Shown: piece after piece, positions 55,101 to 64,000 of the stretch | How positions within the stretch are numbered: the stretch's first letter is position 1 | How the letters are laid out: the number at the start of each line of letters is the position of its first letter | Assembly (NCBI GenBank): GCA_037783545.1 | Contig: JBBELK010000305.1 | Location: 1,054,001 to 1,118,000, forward strand | Reading direction: 5' to 3' | From: Henricia sp. BOLD:AAB3569 | Lineage: Eukaryota > Echinodermata > Asteroidea > Spinulosida > Echinasteridae | DNA length: 64,000 bases | Notes under the pieces: model-generated | Database searches by the model: none | The model's input: only the letters and a program-made list of their open reading frames with translations | Told to the model about the DNA's origin: nothing | Translations under genes and position numbers: made by a program

Positions 55101-55576
55101 ACAGACCGATCCAGTAAGCTCCGCCCATTGAAATTGCCTAGCAACATACCACACATGTGAGGCACGTGTGCAGCAGAGTCTCGTGGCCGCACCGTGCGTC
55201 AGCGCCCTGGTCAGCGCGTATTAAAACACGCACACGCACACAGAAACTGCACGCTCGAAAGCAAAATGTGCACTTAAGTATCCCGTCGTGTGCATGCACG
55301 TACAACACGCCTGCAATACGCGTAACACGCGCGATCTAACGAAAACATCTCGACACACATCTAGAACGCAGTGAATGCACAACATAGCAAAACGACAAGC
55401 TAATTTTGGTGAGTTTTTCCCGTTTACACAAAAACACATTTATGAAGGGATTAAAAGTAGGTTAGGATAGTCTTATACAGTCCGTTTTAAACCGGCTAGG
55501 GTCCTCTGCACTGATAAAAATGATGTTTATGGTGTTTTTGCGTCACTCCTGCTGCATTTCGCCGTAGCTCTGTACA
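55101..55576. mobile_element. Element O, copy 3 (inverted, one end lost)
   Basis: Begins ACAGACCGATCCAGTAAGCT and runs through TGGTCAGCGCGTATTAAAAC and AACACCATAAAC complement, but stops near TCTGTACAAGACTGCC without the distal terminal repeat. Confidence 0.8.
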
Positions 55577-55670
55577 AGACTGCCATTTTGGTTTTTAAAA
55601 GTTTATCAGTTGAATTTGTCATGTCAAACAACAAAGGATTAGACACAAAATTCATTCAAATCGGGCAATC

Positions 55671-56206
55671 TTAAAGGCCCAGTGTATCATTTGCAATGAC
55701 CCCAAAAAGTAATCGACGAGTTTACAGGGGAAAAGTTCTGAAAGTAAAGATTGAATTAATAGCAACTACCCAATGAAAGGTTTCCGCTCAAAATGATACA
55801 ATTTTACCAGAAAATAATCCGTAAAGATGAAAATATTTAGATCGTTTGCAAACGATTTACTTATTTTTGGTTCGCATCTACGCGGTCCAAAATGCATTGG
55901 CGCTGTGTACTGCGTGTGCGTGTTCCAACGCGATGCATTTTTATGGATCGCGCGCACACGCAGTATATAATGTGCGCCACAGAGTGCATTAGGCAAGCCA
56001 CATAGTACCCGATCAACTGAGAACGAATATTTGAAAAACCCCGCCAAGACTAGGAAAACGCAGATGGATTTTCATGGTTTTTTTTAACGTGGTACATTTG
56101 ACAAAGCTGAAATTTCTTCGGATGAGTTTGTTGATGTCTTTCTTTTGATTTATAATGGTTTTATTTGCAGAATCGCTCAAAAACAGATCATCTACAGGGC
56201 CTTTAA
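55671..56206 (+). mobile_element. Element G, complete copy with TTAAAGGCCC ends
   Basis: Left TTAAAGGCCCAGTGTA, right CTACAGGGCCTTTAA form terminal inverted repeats. The 536-bp body includes CG-rich GCGCGCACACGCAG near 55950 and the right half shared with 14768-14998. It abuts the 5' side of a LINE fragment, and may have inserted into it. Confidence 0.68.
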
Positions 56207-56645
56207 GTGTTGAAAAGAAAAAGAATAGAATACAAGATCATGCTACTAACTTACAAAGCTACCAACCCCATTTGGCACTGAGGTCAGCATCTCAACATCT
56301 ACTCTGTGAGCCGAAGGTGAAAACACCAACCTACGGGAGGAGCTTTTCGGTGTCGGCACCGCGCCTATGGAATAGTCTGCCACCTGCCGTCCGTAGCTCA
56401 CAGACATTGGTGCAATTTAAATCTCGCGTTAAGACGTACTTGTTTAATAAAGTGTACAATGATGTTTAGGTCAAATTTTGAACTAGCTGAATTTATTTTA
56501 TTTTTATGGTAATGCCTAGCTGTATTTTTAACTTTTTAATCTTGGTTTTTATGCACTTTGTATTTTTAGTGATGTTAAGTGCATTGATGCCGTATCTATA
56601 TGCGCTATATAAGTTTGAGGTATTATTATTATTATTATTATTATT
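56207..56645 (+). pseudogene. CR1/L2-like LINE, broken 3' end of the reverse transcriptase ORF
   Basis: The frame ending at 56469 has TPTYGRSFSVSAPRLWNSLP followed by PAVRSSQTLVQFKSRVKTYL, the very common C-terminal tail of CR1/L2-clade ORF2 proteins. Just upstream, another frame reads RIEYKIMLLTYKA, the motif that normally precedes it, so a frameshift and small deletion near 56260 break the copy. The 3' UTR ends TATATGCGCTATATAAGTTT and an (ATT)n tail (56621-56645). The 5' side is cut at element G. Confidence 0.85.
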
Positions 56646-57043
56646 GGTAAATTTTGACTTTTGGCCAAAAGTGCATTGACCTTTACACATTTCCGGTCAC
56701 AGTGACCTAACGAGAGGTCAGAGATAGGTCAAACTATATATTTTTGGATTTAGTATGACAAGACGAGTAATTTGATATGCATTTTATTAAGATTAGGGCA
56801 TTTTTAAAATTTGACCCCAGTTTTGACCCCTACAAAAAATTGCTAGATTTGTTCATTAACCCTCAGGCAACCCAAAACCACTCTCAAACCTTTGTCCCCG
56901 TGAAAGTAGCCTGATTTAGTCATGATAGAGGTAAACAGTTCTGAATTGGCTTACAAGTATACCGTAGAGTAAATTTCAATGCAGTACATTTGGAGCACCA
57001 TTGTTATAGCAACTTAGAGAAAATACTAATCTCTAAATTGTTC

Positions 57044-57236
57044 TGTAACAAAGTCTGCAAGTTCGGGTACATTTGTTCGGTTCAGGTTCGGCAAGTATTA
57101 CCGGCGGTGTGGGTTGAAAGTGATGATGATGATCAAGCGGTCGCCATGTGCAGCTAACTTTCTTTATAAAACATGCATTTTTTTCCTTCAAATCTGCTCT
57201 TTTACACGGTTTATATGTCGTAATTAACAAGATAGT
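57044..57236 (-). repeat. Repeat M, copy 2 (inverted)
   Basis: Begins TGTAACAAAGTCTGCAAGTT and carries TTGTTCGGTTCAGGTTCGGC, GCAGCTAACTTTCTTTATAA and CTCTTTTACACGGTTTAT. It has a shorter GAACCGAAC cluster than copy 1 and an extra GATGATGATGATC. Confidence 0.72.
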
Positions 57237-57267
57237 ATGAGTTGCATGACTTAGGCGTTTCATGTAG

Positions 57268-57609
57268 GAATAGACCTATGACATAATGACGTCACGCAGT
57301 GTTTACCGCGGTGCATTATGGGTGAAATGTGGGTACGAAATCTCTGCATCGCTAGTTTGCACAATTATTGCAGGGCCATTTTCGCCGCATTTTGAGGCCT
57401 TAAAAGTTAAAACCATAGTTCCGGCGTCCGTCGTGGGCTTAAAACTCACGCAGGCACTCAGTTGACACGAACCATTTTAGAAATTTACGATCTTTGTTTT
57501 TGACGTTTTTTTGCCAGCAAACTAGAGATGCAGAGATTTCGTCCCCACTTGTCACCCATAATGCACCATGGTAAACATTGCGTGACGTCATTACGTTTCA
57601 GGTCTATTG
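57268..57609. mobile_element. 342-bp foldback with TGACGTCA arms
   Basis: AATAGACCTATGACATAATG and ACGTCACGCAGTGTTTACC at the left pair with GGTAAACATTGCGTGACGT and CATTACGTTTCAGGTCTATT at the right. Further in, ATTATGGGTGAAATGTGGG and AATCTCTGCATC also pair. Noncoding. Confidence 0.75.
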
Positions 57610-58031
57610 ATGCCAAATCATGTGGAGTTTCACCGACTCTTGCAACTCTTTCCTGAACTCTTATAACTCGTAGGCCACTCATACAACGTGTACCAAACTA
57701 TACCAAACTCATGTGATTCAGTGCTCTACTAGTTTGCCACAAGTTGTACGAGAGGTCTACACGTATACGAGTTTGCCACTCGTTGCCGAAATTTTAAACA
57801 TGTTTTTTAAAAATTCCACGGGTTGCGCACTGCTACGAGTTGCTAGTAGTTGTCAATGAGTTACATGTGCCTGACTCATCCCGAGTTGTCCTGAGTTTCC
57901 CGCATTTGCCAAGCTCTTATACATGTAGGTCAACATAAAAATCACTTTCTGCTCTCCGAAAGTATAAACTGAAAAGTTCCATACCTGAAAGGAAGGCAAC
58001 ATCACATGGATTGAAAAAAAGAAACCATCGT

Positions 58032-58249
58032 CTACTATAGACCTCTCTCAAATGACGTCACTTCCTACAGATTGCCATGTGCATCAGGATCTTGAGTGTA
58101 AATGTTTGTGATGCGCATCGGCTCCGACGCCTTTCGAACAACACACGCTCATTTTTGAAACATTTTCCATGATGTGCGTATGCGTACCCGTTGGCGTTCA
58201 ATATTTTTCCTACGAAGATGGCCATCTGTGAGAGTGGTCCACTATAGTA
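58032..58249 (+). mobile_element. Element K, copy 2
   Basis: Inverted ends TACTATAGACCTCTCTCA / TGAGAGTGGTCCACTATAGTA. About 80 percent like copy 1 by eye, 218 bp, no coding potential. Confidence 0.75.
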
Positions 58250-58634
58250 ACGAAGACTTGTAACACATACCGGTAGGGTGTTTTGGCAGCACATAACCGG
58301 CACTGTATGTAGCTCTCTCTGAAAGATGCAATGTCAATGATTAAAACATGAAAAGCTCGGCAGTACACATTCCATAGTACCTGCAATAAACACTAAGTTT
58401 GTGATCTGGAGCTGATCCGGAGCTGATCCTAAGCTCGGTGTTCTAAGGATCAAGTGTCCTAAGCTCAGGATCAAGTGTAAACATGCCGTGATGAGACCAA
58501 CTTAGCCAGTATGCCCTATAAACGTTATTAGGCTTGTATAACTGATAGTAAGTACTACACATTTTGAACAAAGAACTTTGGCTGTGGTGCTGTTAGGTCC
58601 CAACTATGATAACAGTCTACACTTAAGCCTTTTT

Positions 58635-58709
58635 CAACAATAAGTTATGACTGTCTGGGCAACAATAAGTTAGGACTGTCTGGGCAACAATAAGTTAGGA
58701 CTGTCTTAA
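58635..58709 (+). repeat. 25-bp tandem repeat, three units
   Basis: CAACAATAAGTTATGACTGT starts at 58635, with successive units at 58660 and 58685 (CAACAATAAGTTAGGACTGT), the last incomplete after CTGTC. Confidence 0.9.
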
Positions 58710-58877
58710 CAATAATTGGGCAAGCTCAACTTTTCTAGAGCTTGGGGGGGGGGGGTATTGGTAGCATGCAGTCGCGGAGTGCACACGCACCTCGTAACTA
58801 CCTCGCTGCGCTGCGCTGTGCACCCTGAACAAGTAAACACAATCGCCACTTGAGGGCGCTGTTAACAAACAAATGTC

Positions 58878-58933
58878 ATGGCCGTTAATTTTATCGACAC
58901 AGATTTGGGTCGCCGATCGGATAGATATGCGTG
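58878..58933 (+). CDS. Very tentative first coding exon (plus strand)
   Basis: ATGG at 58878 opens 18 codons (MAVNFIDTDLGRRSDRYA) and two bases before a consensus donor TG|gtaagt at 58934. The upstream 120 bp is relatively GC- and CpG-rich with AGGGCGC, as at some promoters. No family is recognised and no continuing exon was found in the remaining 5 kb, so this may be coincidence. Confidence 0.2.
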
Positions 58934-59065
58934 GTAAGTGAATGATAATCATGATAATGACACCAGTGGCTAGCGAATCATGTTCGTAGCATTTGAACCT
59001 AACTTTGAAATGACATGGCTGTACTTTAATAGTGTTTTAGAGGGGAACATTTCTTTTTTTTTTTT

Positions 59066-59160
59066 GTCCGGGCGGCCGATTTATTTTGTGCGGGCGGCAA
59101 ATTTTTGTCCGGGCGCTAATGGTACCTGAGATGATTTTGTCCGGGCGGTGCCCCCGGACA
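59066..59160 (+). repeat. GTCCGGGCGG cluster
   Basis: Four GTCCGGGCG / GTGCGGGCGG motifs in 95 bp, closing with GCCCCCGGACAAAA complement. An isolated GC-rich patch in AT-rich surroundings, perhaps a MITE end. Confidence 0.5.
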
Positions 59161-59969
59161 AAACCGACAGTGGAGAACACTGCTATGGACATTGCAGGAG
59201 TCACTTTCAATGGTTCGCAAAAACATGGCGGCCTCCGTCAAGCAAGTAATGGATTATATACTTTAGTTATTTTACACGTCATTAATCTCAACTTGCAGTC
59301 GAAGTTACACCTTGAAAAACATACAAGTCGCAGTCCTGTGGAGAGTTCTGTACAATAAATGACGTTTTCAAAAGACACTTCCAAACAGTAAAAAAAAACT
59401 TGTCAAACCATCGTGAGAACATGTCACGTGGCGCATGTCACATGGCCAGTCTTAAACGCAAGATAAAGACCAGCTGACCCGGCTTTAAACACTTTCTAGT
59501 CTGGCTAGCGACTTGGAAATCTGTGATGTCATCAGACGCACAATCGCTACACTATGATTGGTCAAATCTGTAACCAAAGTTCGCAAACTTGGATGGACCG
59601 CTGCGTGAAATACCACAGGTTTTTGTTTTGCACACAAAATTTACGACAGTTCCAGCAGAGAGGGGTTTTGGGTTATTTTGATATTATCTATGGTAATTCA
59701 ATTGCATCTGTAAAGTACAGTGGGTTTTATTTGGAGGTAAAATTAAACGCTTTTAAATGTGTATTTTTATCTGCCAGGCATATTTCCTTTGGGGATAGTT
59801 TTCTTTATATTTGTACCAATAGACCTGTCCGGGGTTTTCCCACACACAATGGAATTAGTATAATTTGGTACATGTACAGTGGACCTTTGACATGTATAGG
59901 CCGGTTCCCGTTCCTATCGCTTATTGCAGAATGCCATCTCTAGCGGGCACCAATCTATACATGTACAGG

Positions 59970-60414
59970 GGTCAAAATTAACCCGAATTTCATGCTGGTG
60001 ATGAGAAGGACCAGTAGATTAGAGAACTCTACTGGTCCTGCTGAAATTTTGGTGGTCCACCGGTGCTTTTCAAAATGGCACCGAGATACTGCAACACTTT
60101 CTGGTTTATCATTGAGTGCAAGATGGATGAGATTGCTTTTTGATCCAACACTGGGGCATGTCTGGAGAGATCGGAGAAAGAAATGTAGTTATCTGAAAAT
60201 GTCTAAAGCGATCAGGAATTGTTTGTGGTAAACAGGAATTCTTCGCAATGAGTTAGAAATGTTCACTGTCACTGTGGATTAGGCATCAGAGAATGTTTCC
60301 ATGAGTCAGTAAATGTTTTCACTGGTCCATCGGACCAGCATCTTTGACAGATCTAGTGGTCATTCTGATTTTTTACTGGTCTCGGACCACAGGACCAGTG
60401 TTAATTTCGACCAC
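59970..60414 (+). mobile_element. Repeat U, longer copy with GTCAAAATTAACCC end
   Basis: Opens GGTCAAAATTAACCCGAATT and closes GTGTTAATTTCGACC, imperfect inverted ends. Many copies of CTGGTCC / GGACCAG lie near both ends. It matches 18498-18805 in reverse. About 445 bp, noncoding. Confidence 0.65.
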
Positions 60415-60768
60415 TGCATGTACATATCAAATATGCTAATTCCACTATGTGCGGAAAACCACAAACAGGTCTATTTTCATGCAAATCTACCCATACACTG
60501 GTGAGATTTTATGTTCCCAAATGTCACCAAAATTGGTAGTTAACGAGTGCCGTCAACTACCTAGTCTTTATTTGAGACACCAATACGGGCATAACCAAGC
60601 TGTGATGCCTATAGCGCCCTCATGCTCCGTCTGACACCGCACGCTGTTGCACGAGAACTTAGTGTGCTAACCGCATATTTTTTCCATAGGTACAGGTTGG
60701 TTAAGACCATTGAGAATTTCCTCTGCTTATGATTGGTTGAAATGGATATGGATATTTAATACTTACCG

Positions 60769-60840
60769 GTAAGTGCACATTTTGCTTTCGAGCGTGCAGT
60801 TTCTGTGTGCATGTGCGTGTTTCAATACGCGCTGACCAGG
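60769..60840 (+). mobile_element. Element O fragment cut by SINE X2
   Basis: Only TTACCGGTAAGTGCACATTT through CGCGCTGACCAGG survives. The following base starts a SINE, so the SINE landed in (or rearranged) this copy. Confidence 0.72.
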
Positions 60841-61174
60841 ACGTGTGGTCTAGTGGGTATGAAGCGGGACTCCCAGTCAGAGGTTGGGGGTTCGAGCCCC
60901 ACTTCGACCAACGTGTCTGTGTCCCTGGGCAAGGCACTTAATCCCAGTTGCCTCGTCAACCCAAGCGATATATGGGAAGCTGTTATGGGGAATGCCACAA
61001 TCTAACTGCTGATAGGATTGTGCGCCTTGGCCGGGTTGCACACCTAGTTGAAGCGAAATGGTTCTGGTGATTTCCTGATGGCAGCGGTAATAATGGCAAC
61101 AGCCGCCTCGGAATATGTTTACATAGATAGATGGCGCTTTACAAATGCATGTGTTATTATTATTATTATTATTT
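60841..61174 (+). mobile_element. tRNA-derived SINE X2, full length
   Basis: Box A TGGTCTAGTGG (60845-60855), CCCAGTCAGAGGTTGGGG anticodon-arm-like stem, box B GGTTCGAGCCC (60889-60899), then CTGGGCAAGGCACTTAATCC (SINE core-like), a LINE-like 3' end with GATGGCGCTTTACAAATGCA and an (ATT)n tail. About 334 bp. Confidence 0.85.
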
Positions 61175-61380
61175 ATATTGACTATAGCGCTCTCGTGGAT
61201 TTGCTAAATTATGGTATAAATGAAGAATAATGGCGGGATTGCCGAGTTGCTTGGTAGTCTGGTGGAAGGACTATCAAGCAAGAGTTGCGAGTCCAATTCT
61301 GCCTTTTTTTTCATTAATTGAAGAAGGAGTGTGTAGAGTGTGGAGTTGTGTTAAGAAAAAAACATATCAGTAGCTAGACC

Positions 61381-61893
61381 AGACCGATCCAGTAAGCTCC
61401 GCCCATTTTAGAATTGACCAATCACAGCCTCAGGTTGAGGTAACCAAAAGGTGGATCTCCATTTTGGTTACCCGAGTCCTCAAATTTTTTTGCACAGAGC
61501 TACGGCGAAATGTAGCACAAGTGACGCAAAAACACCATAAACATCATTTTTATCAGCGCAGAGGACCCCAGCCGGTTTAAAACGGATTGTATAAGACTAT
61601 CCTAACCTACTTTTAATCCCTTCATAAATTTGTTTTTGTGTAAACGGGAAAAACTCACCAAGATTAGCTTATTTTTGCTATGTTGTGCATTCACTGGGTT
61701 CTAGATGCGTGTTAAGATGTTTTTGTTCGATCGCGCGCATTACGCGTATTGCAGGCGTGTTGTACGTGCACGCACACGACCAGATACTTACCGGTAAGTG
61801 CACATTTTGCTTTCGAGCGTGCAGTTTCTGTGTGCATGTGCGTGTTTCAATACGCGCTGACCAAATGGGCAGAGGCTTACTGGTTCGGTCTAT
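61381..61893. mobile_element. Element O, copy 2 (complete)
   Basis: Same ends and order as copy 1, about 513 bp, with internal CTTACCGGTAAG and TTTCTGTGTGCATGTGCGTG. High similarity to copy 1. Confidence 0.85.
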
Positions 61894-62404
61894 TGGAAGC
61901 AATGTCTCCTATTTTATAACCCACCAACATGTACCGGTACTACCACGGAAAACAGAATGTGCCGACCGACCTGGAATCCCGAGTATAATTACAATTTAGA
62001 TCAGTAAAACAGGTTATTACATGAATATTATTATTATTAATATCCTTATCCGGTACCAAGGAAATTATGAGTATCATTTGTATGTACATGTATATAAAAA
62101 CTGCCTTAAAGTAAAACAAAAATGTTCATGCAATGAATACCTAACTGTAAATTGTTCACTGTGTTTACACTCGTAATCTTTGTAAAATGTGCGTGTGGTC
62201 GATCTAAACTGTAATTCTGACATGTCTTGTTTCTTCGAAGAAAATATAGTCTGAAAATATTTACATGATTTAAAAAGCCAAGATGAGATAATTTGGCGCA
62301 CGGTAATCGTGCACGGTTGAGGGCATCCTGCTTATAGTCTGTTCTCGAAGGACTAGATTAAATTACGCTTGAATTTAAGACTAACCAAGGAAAAATAACA
62401 TGCT

Positions 62405-63126
62405 TGGTGCCAACCATCTTCCTTTCGCAAGGGTCTTTCCTGCACTCGTACCTCGCTTGCCAAGAACCCTTGCTGCATCGACTGGGTCTTAGCTGTATTA
62501 CAGGCCTAGGGCTGTTCAACCAATGAGAGACAAGATATCTTTTGACCTGTATCTTTTGACCTTTTAATGAGCCGTTTTGAACAATCATCTCGCGTGTTGT
62601 CTATCTCGCGACATCGTAGCCGCAATTACCACAATTTGTGTGGGGGAGATCTTTTTATGTACATATATCATTTTATCTTGCACGCAGTATAAATGTTCGT
62701 AACTGAAGGAAGACTTACTATATTTCGCTAAAAGCTGAACGCAGAATCTCTGAATAAAGATAGGCCTATTAAAAAACGCCTTTACAATGACTGTTTATTT
62801 AAACATTGGACCCCACCCCCTAGTAAAAGTGGACGCTACCACTAAACGGAGCGAGGCGCGTGATTGGCTCTTGCTGTTGGCAACAGCGTCCTAGCTATGA
62901 TGCATTTTGAATGTCGCGCTTTAGTATATCGGGCCTATCGGCACTGCATGCGATGACCGAGAAACATGCGCTGCGCGTGATTGGTCAGTTGCGATCACTG
63001 TCACTGGCTAATCAATATTCATATATATTCCTCAATACAGCTCAGACCCAGTCGATGCAGCAAGGTTCTTGGCAAGCGAGGTACGAGTGCAGGAAAGACC
63101 CTTGCGAAAGGAAGATGGGTGCCAAC
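62405..63126. mobile_element. Inverted pair with about 95-bp arms, 530-bp spacer
   Basis: Left arm 62405-62499 and right arm 63033-63126 are near-identical reverse complements: TGGTGCCAACCATCTTCCTT / AAGGAAGATGGGTGCCAACA, TGCACTCGTACCTCGCTTGC, AGAACCCTTGCTGCATCGAC and CTGGGTCTTAGCTGTATT. The spacer has a CCCCACCCCC tract and ordinary sequence. Could be a foldback element or two opposed copies of one repeat. Confidence 0.75.
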
Positions 63127-63379
63127 ACAATTTTTGAAGTTGCCGTCCATTCATTTTCATGAACGATTCGGCATGGAAACGGAACGTACATGTATTTTAA
63201 CAAGCATAACCCAGCAACTGCTTAATCAATTTTTGCAGCCAAAGTATTTTTGAAATCTGTTGCATCTTGTCTGTAGTGTGTAAGTGGTTTTAACTGAAAA
63301 TTTAACTTTAATTTATTTTTTTAAGTCGCTAGTCTGGCCCACGGTGCCCTAGTAAATTTCAGTATGCATCATGGAACAT

Positions 63380-63640
63380 GCACACACAGAAACTGCACAT
63401 GCCCGACAGCCATCAAATTTGACGCAGCGTTTGTAAGCCCAACCGTGTGCATGGGCATACAACACACGTGCAATGCACATAATGCATTCGATCGAACAAA
63501 ACAACTATACGCATACGCATAGCACTTTGAACAAACATGACGCATACCATATGCCCAGGAAGTACACAACAAAATTATAAATCCGCGAAGTTTACTTTCT
63601 AAAAGAAATTCGGACAGTTTGATTGATTTACACAAAAAGG
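63380..63640 (-). mobile_element. Diverged element O relative
   Basis: CACACACAGAAACTGCACA, ACACACGTGCAATGCACAT and TTTACACAAAAAGGTATTTA correspond to the O interior in inverted orientation, with more substitutions than other copies and no recognisable terminal repeats. Confidence 0.5.
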
Positions 63641-63709
63641 TATTTATAAATGGGAATAAAATTGTTTTGTACCGGTCTTAAACTGTACGTTTAAGACCAC
63701 TGGGGACCT

Positions 63710-64000
63710 GGAGGTAGTGGCCGAGTGGTTAGGGCCACTGACTCACAATCATGGGTGAAAACTTGGGGTTGCGGGTTCGAATCCGGCTGCGGTACCTGTG
63801 CCCTTTGGGCAAGACACTCAACCACACTTGCTCCATCCTTCATGTATTCTTCATGTAAAGCCGTTGGTCCAGTGTGTTAGGTAATGGTAACGCACTCTAA
63901 AGATCCCAGAGCATTCTTTCGTGAAGAGCAAGGGGATTCCCCGGTGTCTCCGGCCATTTCTAATTCTTTATGGGTTTCCTCACGGCACGCTTACGAGTGA
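63710..64000 (+). mobile_element. tRNA-Ser/Leu-type SINE X4, runs off window end
   Basis: GTAGTGGCCGAGTGGTTAGG resembles the 5' half of a long-variable-arm tRNA (Ser type), with box B GGGTTCGAATCC at 63773-63784. The downstream GCCCTTTGGGCAAGACACTC is the same core-like block as in X2 and X3. Truncated by the window edge. Confidence 0.75.

Larger units (their letters stand above)
46000..64000. other. Upstream region or 5' intron of ATXN7
   Basis: 18 kb on the 5' side of the zinc-finger exon. No exon matching the expected ataxin-7 N-terminus was recognised. Contents are separate entries: repeats E, G, K, M, O, P, R, S, T and U, the 1.83-kb palindrome, LINE end, SINEs, foldbacks and tandem repeats. 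Spans 46860-48110, 49640-50235, 51190-51840 (apart from a TTTTCCAAATCTCG / CGAGATTTGGAAAA inverted pair at about 51292-51383), 56650-57040, 58250-58630, 59170-59965, 60415-60765 and 61895-62400 show nothing definite. Confidence 0.65.

Noticed and set aside
57630-57905. Fourth element R copy
   Set aside because: AGTTG-rich but lacks the CCTAGCGTACATCGACC ends; at most a decayed relative.
59224-59245. ATGGCGGCC...CAA|gtaatg as a start exon
   Set aside because: Only seven codons, weak donor, next to a repeat-like GC patch; no continuation.
59554-59943. 129-residue ORF as a real gene
   Set aside because: No recognisable domain, no good start context, no splice partners, and codon pattern like background.
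60841-60912. Functional tRNA gene
   Set aside because: Continues into a 330-bp repeat with an (ATT)n tail, inserted in element O; SINE head instead.

Overview
This window is eukaryotic nuclear DNA, AT-rich with intron-dominated sequence, probably from a marine deuterostome invertebrate. An echinoderm such as a sea star is my best guess, but taxonomic confidence is low. The reasons are the many TACATG/CATGTA runs, the dense short inverted-repeat transposons, tRNA-derived SINEs, a CR1/L2-like LINE tail ending in (ATT)n, and one large spliced gene of an animal-wide family.

The one gene I can build with confidence is on the minus strand: an ataxin-7 (ATXN7) family gene, the metazoan counterpart of yeast Sgf73, a SAGA deubiquitinase-module anchor. 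Ten coding exons, read from high to low coordinate, are 45895-45999, 20333-20715, 16042-16474, 15170-15252, 13637-14055, 12609-12813, 10650-10771, 5450-6491, 4494-4743 and 1632-2188. All nine junctions have GT donors, AG acceptors and compatible codon phase. The joined frame is open for 1199 residues to a TGA at 1632. A C-X2-C-X11-H-X4-H zinc finger is at residues 19-39, the SCA7 zinc-binding box C-X10-C-X5-C-X2-H at 317-337, and a second conserved ATXN7 block (VGKGLYSFN) near residue 552. The C-terminus is Ser/Thr/Pro- and Gln-rich. The start codon and N-terminal exon(s) were not found and probably lie beyond 64000.

Everything else is introns and flanks packed with mobile-element debris. Intron 1 (20716-45894, about 25.2 kb) splits the zinc finger in two. 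I grouped more than twenty repeat families by comparing copies within the window: foldback/MITE-like elements with terminal inverted repeats, a pogo/Tigger-like element (23871-24818) with TA duplications, several tRNA-derived SINEs, a broken LINE 3' end (56207-56645), a 1.83-kb palindrome (52786-54616), and a 107-bp tandem array that turns back on itself (42267-42785). Nested insertions (R in T, an unrelated element in R, a SINE in O, K in an outer foldback) give a relative age order.

Other coding traces are a short minus-strand exon (9855-10047) resembling the N-terminus of Crypton/DUF3504-type proteins, and a very tentative plus-strand first exon at 58878-58933. No rRNA, CRISPR or bacterial-style system is present. 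I found no convincing wholly new biological system; the most unusual signals are structural.
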